NCBI GenBank assembly: GCA_029203185.1
Contig: CP119310.1
Span: 4,163,037 to 4,227,036 of the forward strand
Direction: 5' to 3'
Source of the DNA: Candidatus Chryseobacterium colombiense
GTDB lineage: Bacteria > Bacteroidota > Bacteroidia > Flavobacteriales > Weeksellaceae
DNA length: 64,000 bases
In this document: in pieces, positions 7,753 to 15,969 of the stretch
Numbering within the stretch: position 1 is the first letter of the stretch
Layout of the letters: every line of letters starts with the position of its first letter
Translations under genes and position numbers: made by a program
The notes under the pieces: generated by a model
Database searches by the model: none
Told to the model about the DNA's origin: nothing
Seen by the model: the letters and a program-made list of their open reading frames with translations, nothing else

Positions 7753-7909
7753 TGTACCCATAACCGAAGACATATCGAAACATTTGGTTGAGGATTTGGA
7801 AAGAATTGCAGAATTAAATAATCCTGTCATGTGACCTTAACGAGCGTATCTTCAAACACTTTTATTGATGATTTGGTTCGTTTGAGTCAAATTAAACAAG
7901 AATTACAGG
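7753..7909 (+). repeat. Coding-derived dispersed repeat, copy 2
   Basis: Gap-free match to 782-938. Here the frame reads VPITEDISKHLVEDLERI, then AELNNPVM and TGA; a shifted frame continues SSNTFIDDLVRLSQIKQEL. Both segments are conserved between the copies, so the ancestral protein probably spanned both and each copy lost the frame. Confidence 0.6.
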
Positions 7910-8064
7910 GCTCATTTTATCATAATTTCATTTAGTTTGAACTAATACAATTTAATAAAGTAAAAAACAATAAACATTGGAATTCCATACTTGGCTGCAA
8001 TTGTCCACTTTAAAATCAAGAAGGATGATTTACTATGACAAATTAAAAATAGTAGTTTATATTG

Positions 8065-8724
8065 TTATAAAATAGTTTCTGAAATATACTCTTCGACTCT
8101 GTCCCGCTTGGTGTACATATCATACCATATCTCTGCGATTTTATCCTGTACGCCGGAACCTTCCTGCATCCACACCCCAATGCCGATATGTCCAGCATAA
8201 ATACCTTTGTCGGATAACTCGGTGTTTAGATTAAGAACATGATTACGCAGTCCTGCCATTGCGATCCCGACGTTGCCCATCATAGGCGTTGGGTGGATAG
8301 ACGAGCCTCCGGTCGTAAATAGCAATGCTCCCGTATGTTTTTCCAACATCGTCGGAAGTACTTCACCAATGCATGAAATGGCGCCCAAAACGTTAAACTG
8401 AAATTGCTGAAGTGCGTTTTCTTCATTGACAGCCAACGTTCCCGCCAAATTTTGGACGCTCGGTATCGGGCTGTACTCAAGGACATCTATAAAGCCGTAT
8501 TTTTCCTTAATCGCATCAAAGGCAGAACTGATCTGCGTCTTATCCGTAATATCCGCCGTAAAAGCTGCTGCTTCGATTCCTAATTTATTCAGTTCCGCTA
8601 CCAGACTGTCCAGCTTTTCTTGATTTCGTGCGATTAGGGCTACCCTGAATCCATTTTCACCAAATTTTTTTGCGATGGACAGACCCAATCCGGAACCTGC
8701 CCCAACTATTGCTATTGTTTTCAT
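8065..8724 (-). CDS. Atypical SDR-family protein without the catalytic Tyr-Lys pair
   Basis: 219 aa. The Rossmann start IAIVGAGSGLGLSIAKKFG is intact and fits NAD(P) binding. However, the NNAG motif is replaced by EYSP, and where YxxxK should be the sequence reads GNVGIAMAGLRN, with neither Tyr nor Lys. It is likely a cofactor-binding but non-classical enzyme, or a regulatory protein. It is the third gene of the DoxX-DsbA-SDR unit, 32 bp after the DsbA-like gene, under probable HxlR control. Confidence 0.8.
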   Translation of the reverse strand: MKTIAIVGAGSGLGLSIAKKFGENGFRVALIARNQEKLDSLVAELNKLGIEAAAFTADITDKTQISSAFDAIKEKYGFIDVLEYSPIPSVQNLAGTLAVNEENALQQFQFNVLGAISCIGEVLPTMLEKHTGALLFTTGGSSIHPTPMMGNVGIAMAGLRNHVLNLNTELSDKGIYAGHIGIGVWMQEGSGVQDKIAEIWYDMYTKRDRVEEYISETIL

Positions 8725-8756
8725 TTTTAATGATTATATGTAAAATCTTTATGTAT

Positions 8757-9584
8757 TTAATTGCATTCTCCGTCAATTGAACAGCTTTTTCCCTGTATCG
8801 TTTCCAATGTGGTCTGCGGGTTTTCTTTCTGCCATTCGGAAAAAGACCTTTCAAGGGTTTGCAAAATGTCATTGGGCTGTTGTGCTCCTGCGATGGCGTA
8901 TTTTCGGTTGACCACGAAAAAAGGGACACCTTTGGCGCCTAAGGTCTGGGCTTCACGACTGTCGTTTTCTACTTTCTGTAAGTAAAGAGGATTAGTAAGT
9001 GCTGTATTGACCTCGGTTTCCGTTAAACCGATCTCTTTTCCAAGCTCGATAAGGGTTGCTTTATCATTTAGATTTTTGCCTCGTGTAAAATAAGCATAGA
9101 ACAAGATTTCTTCCGCTTTTTCCCCAAACCCTTTGGTTTTGGCAAACTGTATGATGCGGTGACCTTTCATCGAATTGGTGACCAAAGCTTTATCAAGGTT
9201 ATAATCAAGACCTACACTTTTGGCATATTGTATCAGATCTTGATGTCTCGCTTTTGACTGCTCATATGTCATACCTTTTCGGTCGGCTACAAACCTATAC
9301 ATATCATCCTGGTACTTGGGTACTTCGGGCATAGCAGGATCGATCTGAAAACTTTTCCATTCTACTTCTATGAGTTCTTTATTTGGGAACTGTGCTAGAG
9401 CTTTCTCGAAATTACGTTTTCCGATATAGCAGAATGGACACATAATATCAGACCATATTTCTATTTTCATTTTATTTTCCATTGTCCTGTTTTTTGTTTT
9501 TGTCAATTGTCCTTGATGCTTTTCCTGACCGAAAGTCATAAAGAAGAGCAAGGAGAAAATCACTGTCAGTGAACTATTTTTCAT
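8757..9584 (-). CDS. DsbA-family (FrnE-like) thiol oxidoreductase
   Basis: 275 aa as called. The thioredoxin-fold part starts at about residue 39 (MKIEIWSDIMCPFCYIGKR), with the redox pair Cys49-Pro-Phe-Cys52, and the protein ends with a second Cys pair in CSIDGEC, as in FrnE relatives. Residues 1-20 look like a signal peptide (LTVIFSLLFFMTFGQ), which is unusual because FrnE proteins are normally cytosolic. An internal ATG at codon 35 or 39 would give the cytosolic form. Its start overlaps the DoxX gene by 11 bp, which favours the long start through translational coupling. Confidence 0.82.
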   Translation of the reverse strand: MKNSSLTVIFSLLFFMTFGQEKHQGQLTKTKNRTMENKMKIEIWSDIMCPFCYIGKRNFEKALAQFPNKELIEVEWKSFQIDPAMPEVPKYQDDMYRFVADRKGMTYEQSKARHQDLIQYAKSVGLDYNLDKALVTNSMKGHRIIQFAKTKGFGEKAEEILFYAYFTRGKNLNDKATLIELGKEIGLTETEVNTALTNPLYLQKVENDSREAQTLGAKGVPFFVVNRKYAIAGAQQPNDILQTLERSFSEWQKENPQTTLETIQGKSCSIDGECN

Positions 9585-9969
9585 AGTTCAATTTACGGAA
9601 ATAATAATAGGATACGGCAAGCAATGTAAACGGAACAAGCGGGGCAACACCTTTCGCTAGTCCATCTACCATACCGTGCGCCAGACTTGCTGACAGCAAG
9701 AGGATTCCGAATCCTACGTAAGCCCATTCTTTAAACATCGTTGGGATAGCCGGAATGAGGATAATGATCGCTCCCACGATCTTCAAGATATCCAGTTCAA
9801 GTGGGAAATAATCAGGGAACTGTAATTTTTTGATCGTCTCGATGAGGTATTCTTTTGGTGCGAAATACGATGGTAGGATGATCAAAGCCATCGTAAGGCT
9901 GGTGATGATCCAATAGATACGTTTTGCTTTTTTATCAGGATTTTGGGAGAAGTCGGTCTGCTTTGTCAT
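9574..9969 (-). CDS. DoxX-like membrane protein
   Basis: 131 aa with four predicted membrane helices (around IYWIITSLTMALIILPSYF, IVGAIIILIPAI, AYVGFGILLLSASLAHG and VPFTLLAVSYYYF). It matches the DoxX/DUF417-like small integral membrane family. Such genes often travel with thiol-redox or detoxification genes, as here. First gene of the minus-strand unit and divergent from the HxlR regulator. Confidence 0.8.
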   Translation of the reverse strand: MTKQTDFSQNPDKKAKRIYWIITSLTMALIILPSYFAPKEYLIETIKKLQFPDYFPLELDILKIVGAIIILIPAIPTMFKEWAYVGFGILLLSASLAHGMVDGLAKGVAPLVPFTLLAVSYYYFRKLNYEK

Positions 9970-10016
9970 TTTTTTAATTAATAGTTAAAAATTTATGTTA
10001 CAATTTTTTAATAACA

Positions 10017-10024
10017 CAAAATTA
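10017..10024 (-). promoter_or_regulatory. -7 promoter box for the DoxX unit
   Basis: On the minus strand this reads TAATTTTG, an exact TAnnTTTG match, about 50 bp upstream of the DoxX start. It abuts the HxlR operator array. Confidence 0.5.
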
Positions 10025-10033
10025 CATATATTT

Positions 10034-10089
10034 GCTTACATTTTGTAAGCAGTTACCCAAATGTAAGCGGTTACCTTAAAGTAAGCAGT
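10034..10089. promoter_or_regulatory. HxlR operator array
   Basis: GCTTACA (10034-10040) faces TGTAAGC (10044-10050). Starting at 10045, GTAAGCAGTTACC, GTAAGCGGTTACC and GTAAGCAGT recur at exactly 18-bp intervals up to the regulator start codon. Each unit is itself a GTAA-N4-TTAC dyad. Together they fill the space between the two divergent genes. Confidence 0.7.
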
Positions 10090-10446
10090 ATGAAAGAACA
10101 ATTCCCAAAAAGTACCGAAACCGAATGTCTGGCGAGAATGCTGACCGTGCGTGATGCCCTTGACGTAATCAGTGGCAAATGGAAGATCCTGATCATTATT
10201 TCCATTATGAGCGGTCACAAACGTTTCAGGGAAATAGAAAGGAGCATTCCGAAAATTTCCTCAAAAGTTTTAGCTAAAGAACTGAAAGACCTGGAGGAGC
10301 ATCAGCTCATCAAACGCACCGTCTATGACGAATCTCCTGTCTTGGTGGAGTACACCGCCACGGATTATGTTTTCACATTACAAAAGGTCATTGAGGAACT
10401 GCATAATTGGGGAGCCAATCACAGGAAAAAGATATTGGGAAAGTAA
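10090..10446 (+). CDS. HxlR-family transcriptional regulator
   Basis: 118 aa, winged helix-turn-helix of the HxlR type: CLARMLTVRDALDVISGKWK at the N-terminus (a Cys near residue 13 is the usual redox or electrophile sensor position), then GHKRFREIERSIPKISSKVL and LKDLEEHQLIKRTVY. Divergent from DoxX-DsbA-SDR, which it probably represses. The ATG directly abuts the last operator repeat, so binding would also block its own transcription or translation. Relatives sense quinones, diamide or aldehydes, which fits the neighbours. Confidence 0.9.
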   Translation: MKEQFPKSTETECLARMLTVRDALDVISGKWKILIIISIMSGHKRFREIERSIPKISSKVLAKELKDLEEHQLIKRTVYDESPVLVEYTATDYVFTLQKVIEELHNWGANHRKKILGK

Positions 10447-10652
10447 GATATTATTTGCAAGTTCAGAGCAATATACTAGATGTTTTCGCGGATAAGTTCA
10501 TTTAATATTAAGAGATAATGAATAATAATATTACAAAATCTTATTTAAAATCTAAATTCTCGAATTTGGCAAAAGACCCAATATTCAATTAACATAAAAT
10601 ACTCTCACCAAAAATTGTAGGTGTAAAACATCTTTATTAATATTGTGTTCAT

Positions 10653-13427
10653 ATGTCCACAAAAGAAGCTTTTAGAACGTTTGGTTTCCCCAAGGTTGGT
10701 ACCGTTTTATTTTTGTTGCTGATGATTTTGCATGGTTGCAAGGATGCTTCAACAAAATCGGATAAAATCAAAATCGGCTTTTCGCAAGGTTTGGGAAATC
10801 ATCCCTGGAGACAGGCTATGAATCATTCCATGGAGATTCAGGCGTCTTTGCATTCTGAGGTACAGCTAAGCATTAGTAAAGCAGAAGGTTCGGTTCAGAA
10901 GCAAATCGAGGATATTCAGAAGATGATAGATAATGAAGCGGATATCATCATTATTTCACCCATTGACCCCAATTCGCTGGTTCCGGTGGTGGAAAAAGCC
11001 TTTGCGAAAAAGATTCCTGTGATTTTGGTGGATAGGAAAATCAATTCTGATAAATATGCTACTTATATCGGTGCTGATAATGTGGAGATTGGCAAAGAAG
11101 CAGCGCAGTATATTATCTCGGATTCTAAAAATTTAAAAAAAGTCATTGAAATAAAAGGCGATGACAATTCTTCGCCTACAACGGAAAGAAGTCTGGGTTT
11201 CCAGCAGACTATTAAAAATAATTCAAATACAGAACTGATAAAAACCTTCAAAGGTCTTCCGGCTGAAGCATTCAGAAAAACTCTGGATTCATTGGGAAAT
11301 CAGGCTCTTTATGTTTTTGCTTTCAATGACCAACTCGCTACGCAAGCATGGCAAATAGCGAGAAATGCCGGTGTGGAAAATCAAATCAAATTTATCGGTG
11401 TGGATGGTCTGAATACCAAAGACGGTGGAATTCAGATGGTTCTTGACGGTAAATTGAATGCCACTTTACTTTATCCTACCGGCGGAACGGAAGCCATTGA
11501 GACTGCCATTAAAATCTACCACGGGCACATTCCACCGAAACGCATCAAGCTCAGTACAACCATTATCGACAGGCTGAATGCTGAAATTATGCGCAACCAG
11601 TTCGATAAAATCATAGAACAGCAGGGCGTGATTGAAAATCAGGTGAATGCCGTGAAAAAGCAGACCGAACTCTATTCTTCCCAAAGAGAATTGTTCCGAT
11701 GGTCTGTTGTACTTTTGATTCTGATGTTTTGCCTGATTGCCTATGCTATTTACCTGATTTATACCATTAAAATTAAAAATAAACAGCTTATTCTCACCAA
11801 CGAACGTGTGACGATTCAAAGGAATCAGATTGAAACCATTGCTAACGAGCTCAAGGAAAGTAATGAAGCAAGAGTAAACTTTTTTACGGGTTTGTCCCAC
11901 GAGTTCAAAACACCGATAACCCTCATTTTAAGTTCTTTGGAATCATTGAAAGATACCTTTAAAAGCAAGGGGACAAAGCCGTCTTATGAGCTGGAGCTGA
12001 TTAATAAAAATTCAAACCGTTTGCTAAGGTTGGTGGATAATCTTTTGGATTTCAGGAAAATAGAAAATAAAACCTTTAATTTAAGGGTTTCCAAAACCAA
12101 TATCTACGATTTCACTTATGGCATTTTCAGGGATTTTGAAAACGAAGCGAAAAAAAGGAATATTAAGTTTGAAATTCATTCTGCAAACAAAAATCTGGAA
12201 CTGTATATTGACAGAAACCTGATGGATAAAGTATATTTTAACCTTTTGTCAAATGCTTTTAAATTTACACCGGACAACGGGAAAATTGAAATTACGATTC
12301 AGGAAAAAGGAAATCAGGCAGTTATCAGCTTCAAAGACAACGGTATAGGAATTCCGGAAAAAGAGATCAGCAACGTTTTCGAACCCTACTTCAAAGGTTC
12401 CAACAACCGGAAAAATAGTTCAGGAATCGGGCTTCATCTCAGCCGTCAGTTTGTGGAGCTTCATCTCGGGAAAATCGAGGTCAGCTCTTTTCAGGGAACG
12501 GAATTTATCATCAGTCTTTACAAAGGAAACAAGCATTTCAATGAAGATCAGATGATAAAAGAACCGAGTATTATGGATGCGGAAACGTTGGCAAAAGATG
12601 CTGTTTTCGGCGTGGCGGAAGAAGGAAGTTTTATGCAAAACCAGGAAAATCCAGGTGATCGGTATTCTTTGCTTTTGGTGGAGGATAACTCGGATTTGTC
12701 TTTTTTCCTCAGCAATAAGCTTCAGACGGAATTTGATGTAATGGTTTCCGATGGTACGGATGCGATTGATAAAGCGCTAAGTGAGATTCCCGACATCATT
12801 GTCTGCGATGTGAATCTTCCTGGAAAAAATGGCTTTGAAATCTGCGAAATCCTTAAAAACGACCTCAGAACATCTCATATTCCGGTTATTCTCCTTACGG
12901 CTTTGGACAATAAGGAATCTTATCTTCAGGGACTGAAATCCGGGGTTGATCTTTATCTTACGAAGCCATTCAGCTATCCGATTCTGACACAGTCGCTGCG
13001 TTCATTGCTTTACAACCGCGAAAAACTACGTTATTATTACACCAACAACATCGGAAGAATTGTGGACAGCAAATCCTTCGGAAGTATGGAGCAGACGTTC
13101 GTGAACAAATTGAATCAGATTATCAAAACCAATATTGATAATCCCGATTTTTCAGTGGAAAATCTTGCAGATTTACTTAATATTTCAAGAATCCAGCTTT
13201 ACAGGAAAATCAAGGCAATGTTTGATGTGAATGTAAGCGACTACATCAACAATATCCGTCTGGAACAGGCGAAATCGATGCTGCAAAATCCGGGACTGAC
13301 GATTTCCGAAATTGCTTATAAAACCGGCTTCTCTTCTCCGAATTATTTCTCCACAGTCTTCAAAAATAAGTTTGGGGTTTCTCCGAATGTGTTTAGAAGA
13401 GCGTTGGCGATGAATAATTCTAATTGA
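10653..13427 (+). CDS. Hybrid two-component system regulator with sugar-binding sensor domain
   Basis: 924 aa. A lipobox-like LHGC at residue 29 ends the leader. Residues about 36-315 form a LacI/RbsB-type periplasmic binding domain, then comes a TM segment near 349-371. The kinase H-box is LSHEFKTPITL with phospho-acceptor His416; the ATPase boxes are NLLSNAFKF, DNGIGIP and SGIGLHLS. A receiver domain has Asp719 in CDVNLPG, and a C-terminal AraC helix-turn-helix ends the protein. The order matches fructose-sensing regulators such as BT1754 of Bacteroides thetaiotaomicron. It should bind monomeric fructose in the periplasm and activate the fructan locus downstream. Confidence 0.93.
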   Translation: MSTKEAFRTFGFPKVGTVLFLLLMILHGCKDASTKSDKIKIGFSQGLGNHPWRQAMNHSMEIQASLHSEVQLSISKAEGSVQKQIEDIQKMIDNEADIIIISPIDPNSLVPVVEKAFAKKIPVILVDRKINSDKYATYIGADNVEIGKEAAQYIISDSKNLKKVIEIKGDDNSSPTTERSLGFQQTIKNNSNTELIKTFKGLPAEAFRKTLDSLGNQALYVFAFNDQLATQAWQIARNAGVENQIKFIGVDGLNTKDGGIQMVLDGKLNATLLYPTGGTEAIETAIKIYHGHIPPKRIKLSTTIIDRLNAEIMRNQFDKIIEQQGVIENQVNAVKKQTELYSSQRELFRWSVVLLILMFCLIAYAIYLIYTIKIKNKQLILTNERVTIQRNQIETIANELKESNEARVNFFTGLSHEFKTPITLILSSLESLKDTFKSKGTKPSYELELINKNSNRLLRLVDNLLDFRKIENKTFNLRVSKTNIYDFTYGIFRDFENEAKKRNIKFEIHSANKNLELYIDRNLMDKVYFNLLSNAFKFTPDNGKIEITIQEKGNQAVISFKDNGIGIPEKEISNVFEPYFKGSNNRKNSSGIGLHLSRQFVELHLGKIEVSSFQGTEFIISLYKGNKHFNEDQMIKEPSIMDAETLAKDAVFGVAEEGSFMQNQENPGDRYSLLLVEDNSDLSFFLSNKLQTEFDVMVSDGTDAIDKALSEIPDIIVCDVNLPGKNGFEICEILKNDLRTSHIPVILLTALDNKESYLQGLKSGVDLYLTKPFSYPILTQSLRSLLYNREKLRYYYTNNIGRIVDSKSFGSMEQTFVNKLNQIIKTNIDNPDFSVENLADLLNISRIQLYRKIKAMFDVNVSDYINNIRLEQAKSMLQNPGLTISEIAYKTGFSSPNYFSTVFKNKFGVSPNVFRRALAMNNSN

Positions 13428-13459
13428 AAAATGCTGCAAGTGATGTTAAAACTATAAAT

Positions 13460-14233
13460 ATGAAACTAGATTGGATTATCGAAAGTCAAGATATTCTTAA
13501 AGTTAACGATTTAATAGATAGAAATAAAAATAAAATTTTCTATAAACAACGTTTAGAGAAGAATATATATAAAAAAGAAGTGATTTCTGATAGAGAAAGA
13601 ATTTGGAAAAGCATTATTGTTTGTCTTCTTACTTCTCAACAAAATTCAAGCGCAGAAAGCCCGGTTGCAAGATTTTCGGGCTTAAAGCCATTTCCTTTAA
13701 GTTTAGAAATTTGTCAATCTGAATCAGAACAATTGGAGAAATTTATAGCAGACAAATTGAAAAGTTTTGGAGGAATAAGGTTTTACGATAGAATTGCAAA
13801 CCTTTTGATAAAGAATTTTGAATATTTGGAAATGTCTAACTGGATAATTTTGAGTGAAATAAATACATCTTTAGAAAATAGAAACTTAAATGTAAAAACT
13901 CAGATTCAATTGGAGAGAAAATGTGCAAAGAAAGTTCAAGACAAACTGATGGGTTTTGGCCCGAAACAATCCCGAAATCTTCTTCAAATGTTGGGTTTAA
14001 CGGTTTACGAAATACCGATTGACAGCAGAATTACAAAATGGCTCAATAATGAATTAAATTTTCCAATTACAGTTTCTGTGGCAACTTTGCAGGATTTGAA
14101 TTTCTACTGTTTCGTTTCGGATGCTATTCAAAATCTTTGCGAAAAATGCCATATAGAACCTTGTTTATTTGATGCAGCTGTTTTTATTGAGGGAGATAAG
14201 GGAGAATGGACTCTTGAAAATTCAATATTTTAG
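13460..14233 (+). CDS. HhH-GPD DNA glycosylase/lyase, Ogg2-like
   Basis: 257 aa from the ATG at 13460; an earlier in-frame TTG at 13424 overlaps the regulator stop and is less likely. The hairpin-helix-hairpin segment GFGPKQSRNLLQMLG is followed 19 residues after its Lys by the Asp of PIDSRI. This Lys/Asp pairing is that of Ogg2-type 8-oxoguanine glycosylase/AP lyases (GxGxK...D). It is not typical of sugar loci and has no evident link to its neighbours; it sits between the fructan regulator and the transporter. Substrate inferred from the family only. Confidence 0.7.
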   Translation: MKLDWIIESQDILKVNDLIDRNKNKIFYKQRLEKNIYKKEVISDRERIWKSIIVCLLTSQQNSSAESPVARFSGLKPFPLSLEICQSESEQLEKFIADKLKSFGGIRFYDRIANLLIKNFEYLEMSNWIILSEINTSLENRNLNVKTQIQLERKCAKKVQDKLMGFGPKQSRNLLQMLGLTVYEIPIDSRITKWLNNELNFPITVSVATLQDLNFYCFVSDAIQNLCEKCHIEPCLFDAAVFIEGDKGEWTLENSIF

Positions 14234-14624
14234 GAGTAAACTTTCCTATCGTGTATTTTGAAATTTATTAAATTATCTCTCCACAGTTTTCAAAAATTGC
14301 TTGCTCGAAGTATTCATCTTATAAAAACTAAAGCCGTAGTTTCCCAAAACCCGACCTCAAATTTCGGTCAATCTTCCCACACTAACATTCGTTCATACTT
14401 CTGAAAATCCTCATAATCCACGTAACATTTTTATAGAATGGTGTTACATTTTTGAAACATCGTTATCATATTTTGAAATTAAATCAATTTTAAAATTTTG
14501 ATTTTCAGTTAATTAAAGTTGGTTAACAAATAATTAACCTTGACGAAATATTTTGTTACATAATTAGACCTTCGCATTCCTGTCCCGGGATATATTAGCC
14601 ACAAACAAATTAATAATTCTATTT
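14234..14624 (+). promoter_or_regulatory. Control region of the fructan locus
   Basis: 391 bp without a gene. GGTTAA (14521-14526) and TTAACC (14534-14539) form an inverted repeat. A TTG at 14540-14542 and TAATTAG at 14561 are spaced like -33 and -7 elements of Bacteroidota promoters. Further up, TTTTTATAGAATGGTGTTAC contains a GTTAC related to a GTAAC just before it. The AraC output domain of the hybrid regulator should bind here; the exact site is not assigned. Confidence 0.4.
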
Positions 14625-15938
14625 ATGAATAAAATTTTGATGTGGTCTGTCACTGCAGCTTTGGCAGGATTTCTTTTCGGGTTTGATGTTGTGGTGATTT
14701 CCGGAGCCGATAAAAAATTGCAGGCACTTTGGCAGAGTTCAGACGCATTCCACGGTGCGGTAGTAATGGGAATGGCATTGTGGGGAACCGTTATCGGCGC
14801 CATCTTTGGCGGAATTCCGACCAACACATTCGGGCGTAAAAAAACACTTTTGGCAATCGGCGCCTTATATGCACTTTCAGCAATCGGAACGGCGCTTTCC
14901 AATGATCCTTATATTTTCGCATTCTTCAGATTTATGGGCGGCTTGGGCGTTGGAGCATCCACTATCGCTGCACCGGCTTATATTTCCGAAATCGCTCCTG
15001 CAAAAGACCGAGGAAGATTGGTTTCCCTGTATCAGTTCAATATTGTTTTGGGGATTTTGGTTGCCTTTTTATCCAATTACCTACTCAGTGGAATCGGAGA
15101 TAACGACTGGAGATGGATGCTTGGTGTTCAGGCAATTCCGGCAAGTATCTACACCTTATGTGTACTTATAATTCCGGAAAGCCCGAGATGGCTCGTTTCC
15201 AAAGGCAGAATAAATGAAGCCAAAAATGTAGTTAAAATCGTAAATCCGGATCAGGATTCTGACCTACTCATTTCTCAGATGGAAGACGATCACGCCGAAG
15301 CGCCAAAGGAAAATATTTTTATGAAAAAATATCGTTTTCCGCTGATGCTCGCTTTCCTTGTCGCATTTTTCAATCAGATGTCGGGCATCAATGCATTCTT
15401 ATATTATGCACCGAGAATTTTTGGTGAGGCTGGATTGGGCGAGAAAACCGCACTTCTCAGCAGCATCGGGATTGGTATTGTCAATATGGTTTTCACACTG
15501 GTTGGTGTTAATCTCATTGACAAAGTGGGCAGAAGAACTTTGATGTATATTGGTTCCATAGGCTATATTATCTCTTTGGGACTCGTTTCTATGGCATTTT
15601 ATTTCCATTGGTCAGGTTTAGCGATTCCTGTGTTTTTATTCCTGTTTATCGCTTCTCACGCCATCGGACAGGGAACGGTGATCTGGGTTTTTATCTCCGA
15701 GATTTTTCCGAACCATCTCCGTGCATCAGGACAGGCATTCGGAAGTTCCACACACTGGGTTTTGGCAGCGATAATTCCGTCCCTTATCCCGACTTTATTT
15801 TCAACGATTGGCGCCGGAACGGTATTTCTGGTATTCACGATCGCTATGGTATTCCAGCTGTTATTTGTGATTTTTATGATGCCGGAAACAAAAGGCATGT
15901 CACTGGAAAAATTAAGCAAAACACTTACAAAAGAATAA
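14625..15938 (+). CDS. MFS sugar porter (probable fructose importer)
   Basis: 437 aa, 12 predicted TM helices. Sugar-porter signatures are present: GFLFGFDVVVISGA in TM1, GRKKTLL in the first cytoplasmic loop, R-G-R in KDRGRLVSLYQ, the PESPRWLVSKGR block, and a C-terminal PETKGMSLEKL. This is the sugar:H+ symporter family. Between a fructose-sensing regulator and a GH32 enzyme, its likely cargo is fructose released in the periplasm. First structural gene of the locus; 31 bp before the GH32 gene. Confidence 0.92.
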   Translation: MNKILMWSVTAALAGFLFGFDVVVISGADKKLQALWQSSDAFHGAVVMGMALWGTVIGAIFGGIPTNTFGRKKTLLAIGALYALSAIGTALSNDPYIFAFFRFMGGLGVGASTIAAPAYISEIAPAKDRGRLVSLYQFNIVLGILVAFLSNYLLSGIGDNDWRWMLGVQAIPASIYTLCVLIIPESPRWLVSKGRINEAKNVVKIVNPDQDSDLLISQMEDDHAEAPKENIFMKKYRFPLMLAFLVAFFNQMSGINAFLYYAPRIFGEAGLGEKTALLSSIGIGIVNMVFTLVGVNLIDKVGRRTLMYIGSIGYIISLGLVSMAFYFHWSGLAIPVFLFLFIASHAIGQGTVIWVFISEIFPNHLRASGQAFGSSTHWVLAAIIPSLIPTLFSTIGAGTVFLVFTIAMVFQLLFVIFMMPETKGMSLEKLSKTLTKE

Positions 15939-15969
15939 ACCCTTCAAAATCTTCGAGAAAAAATAATCA

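Larger units (their letters stand above)
7544..8064. other. Gene-free stretch
   Basis: Holds a hairpin with arms AACCATTAAT (7605-7614) and ATTAATGGTT (7638-7647), the terminator at 7713, repeat copy 2 (7753-7909), and about 150 bp downstream of the SDR gene in which I see nothing. Confidence 0.5.
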
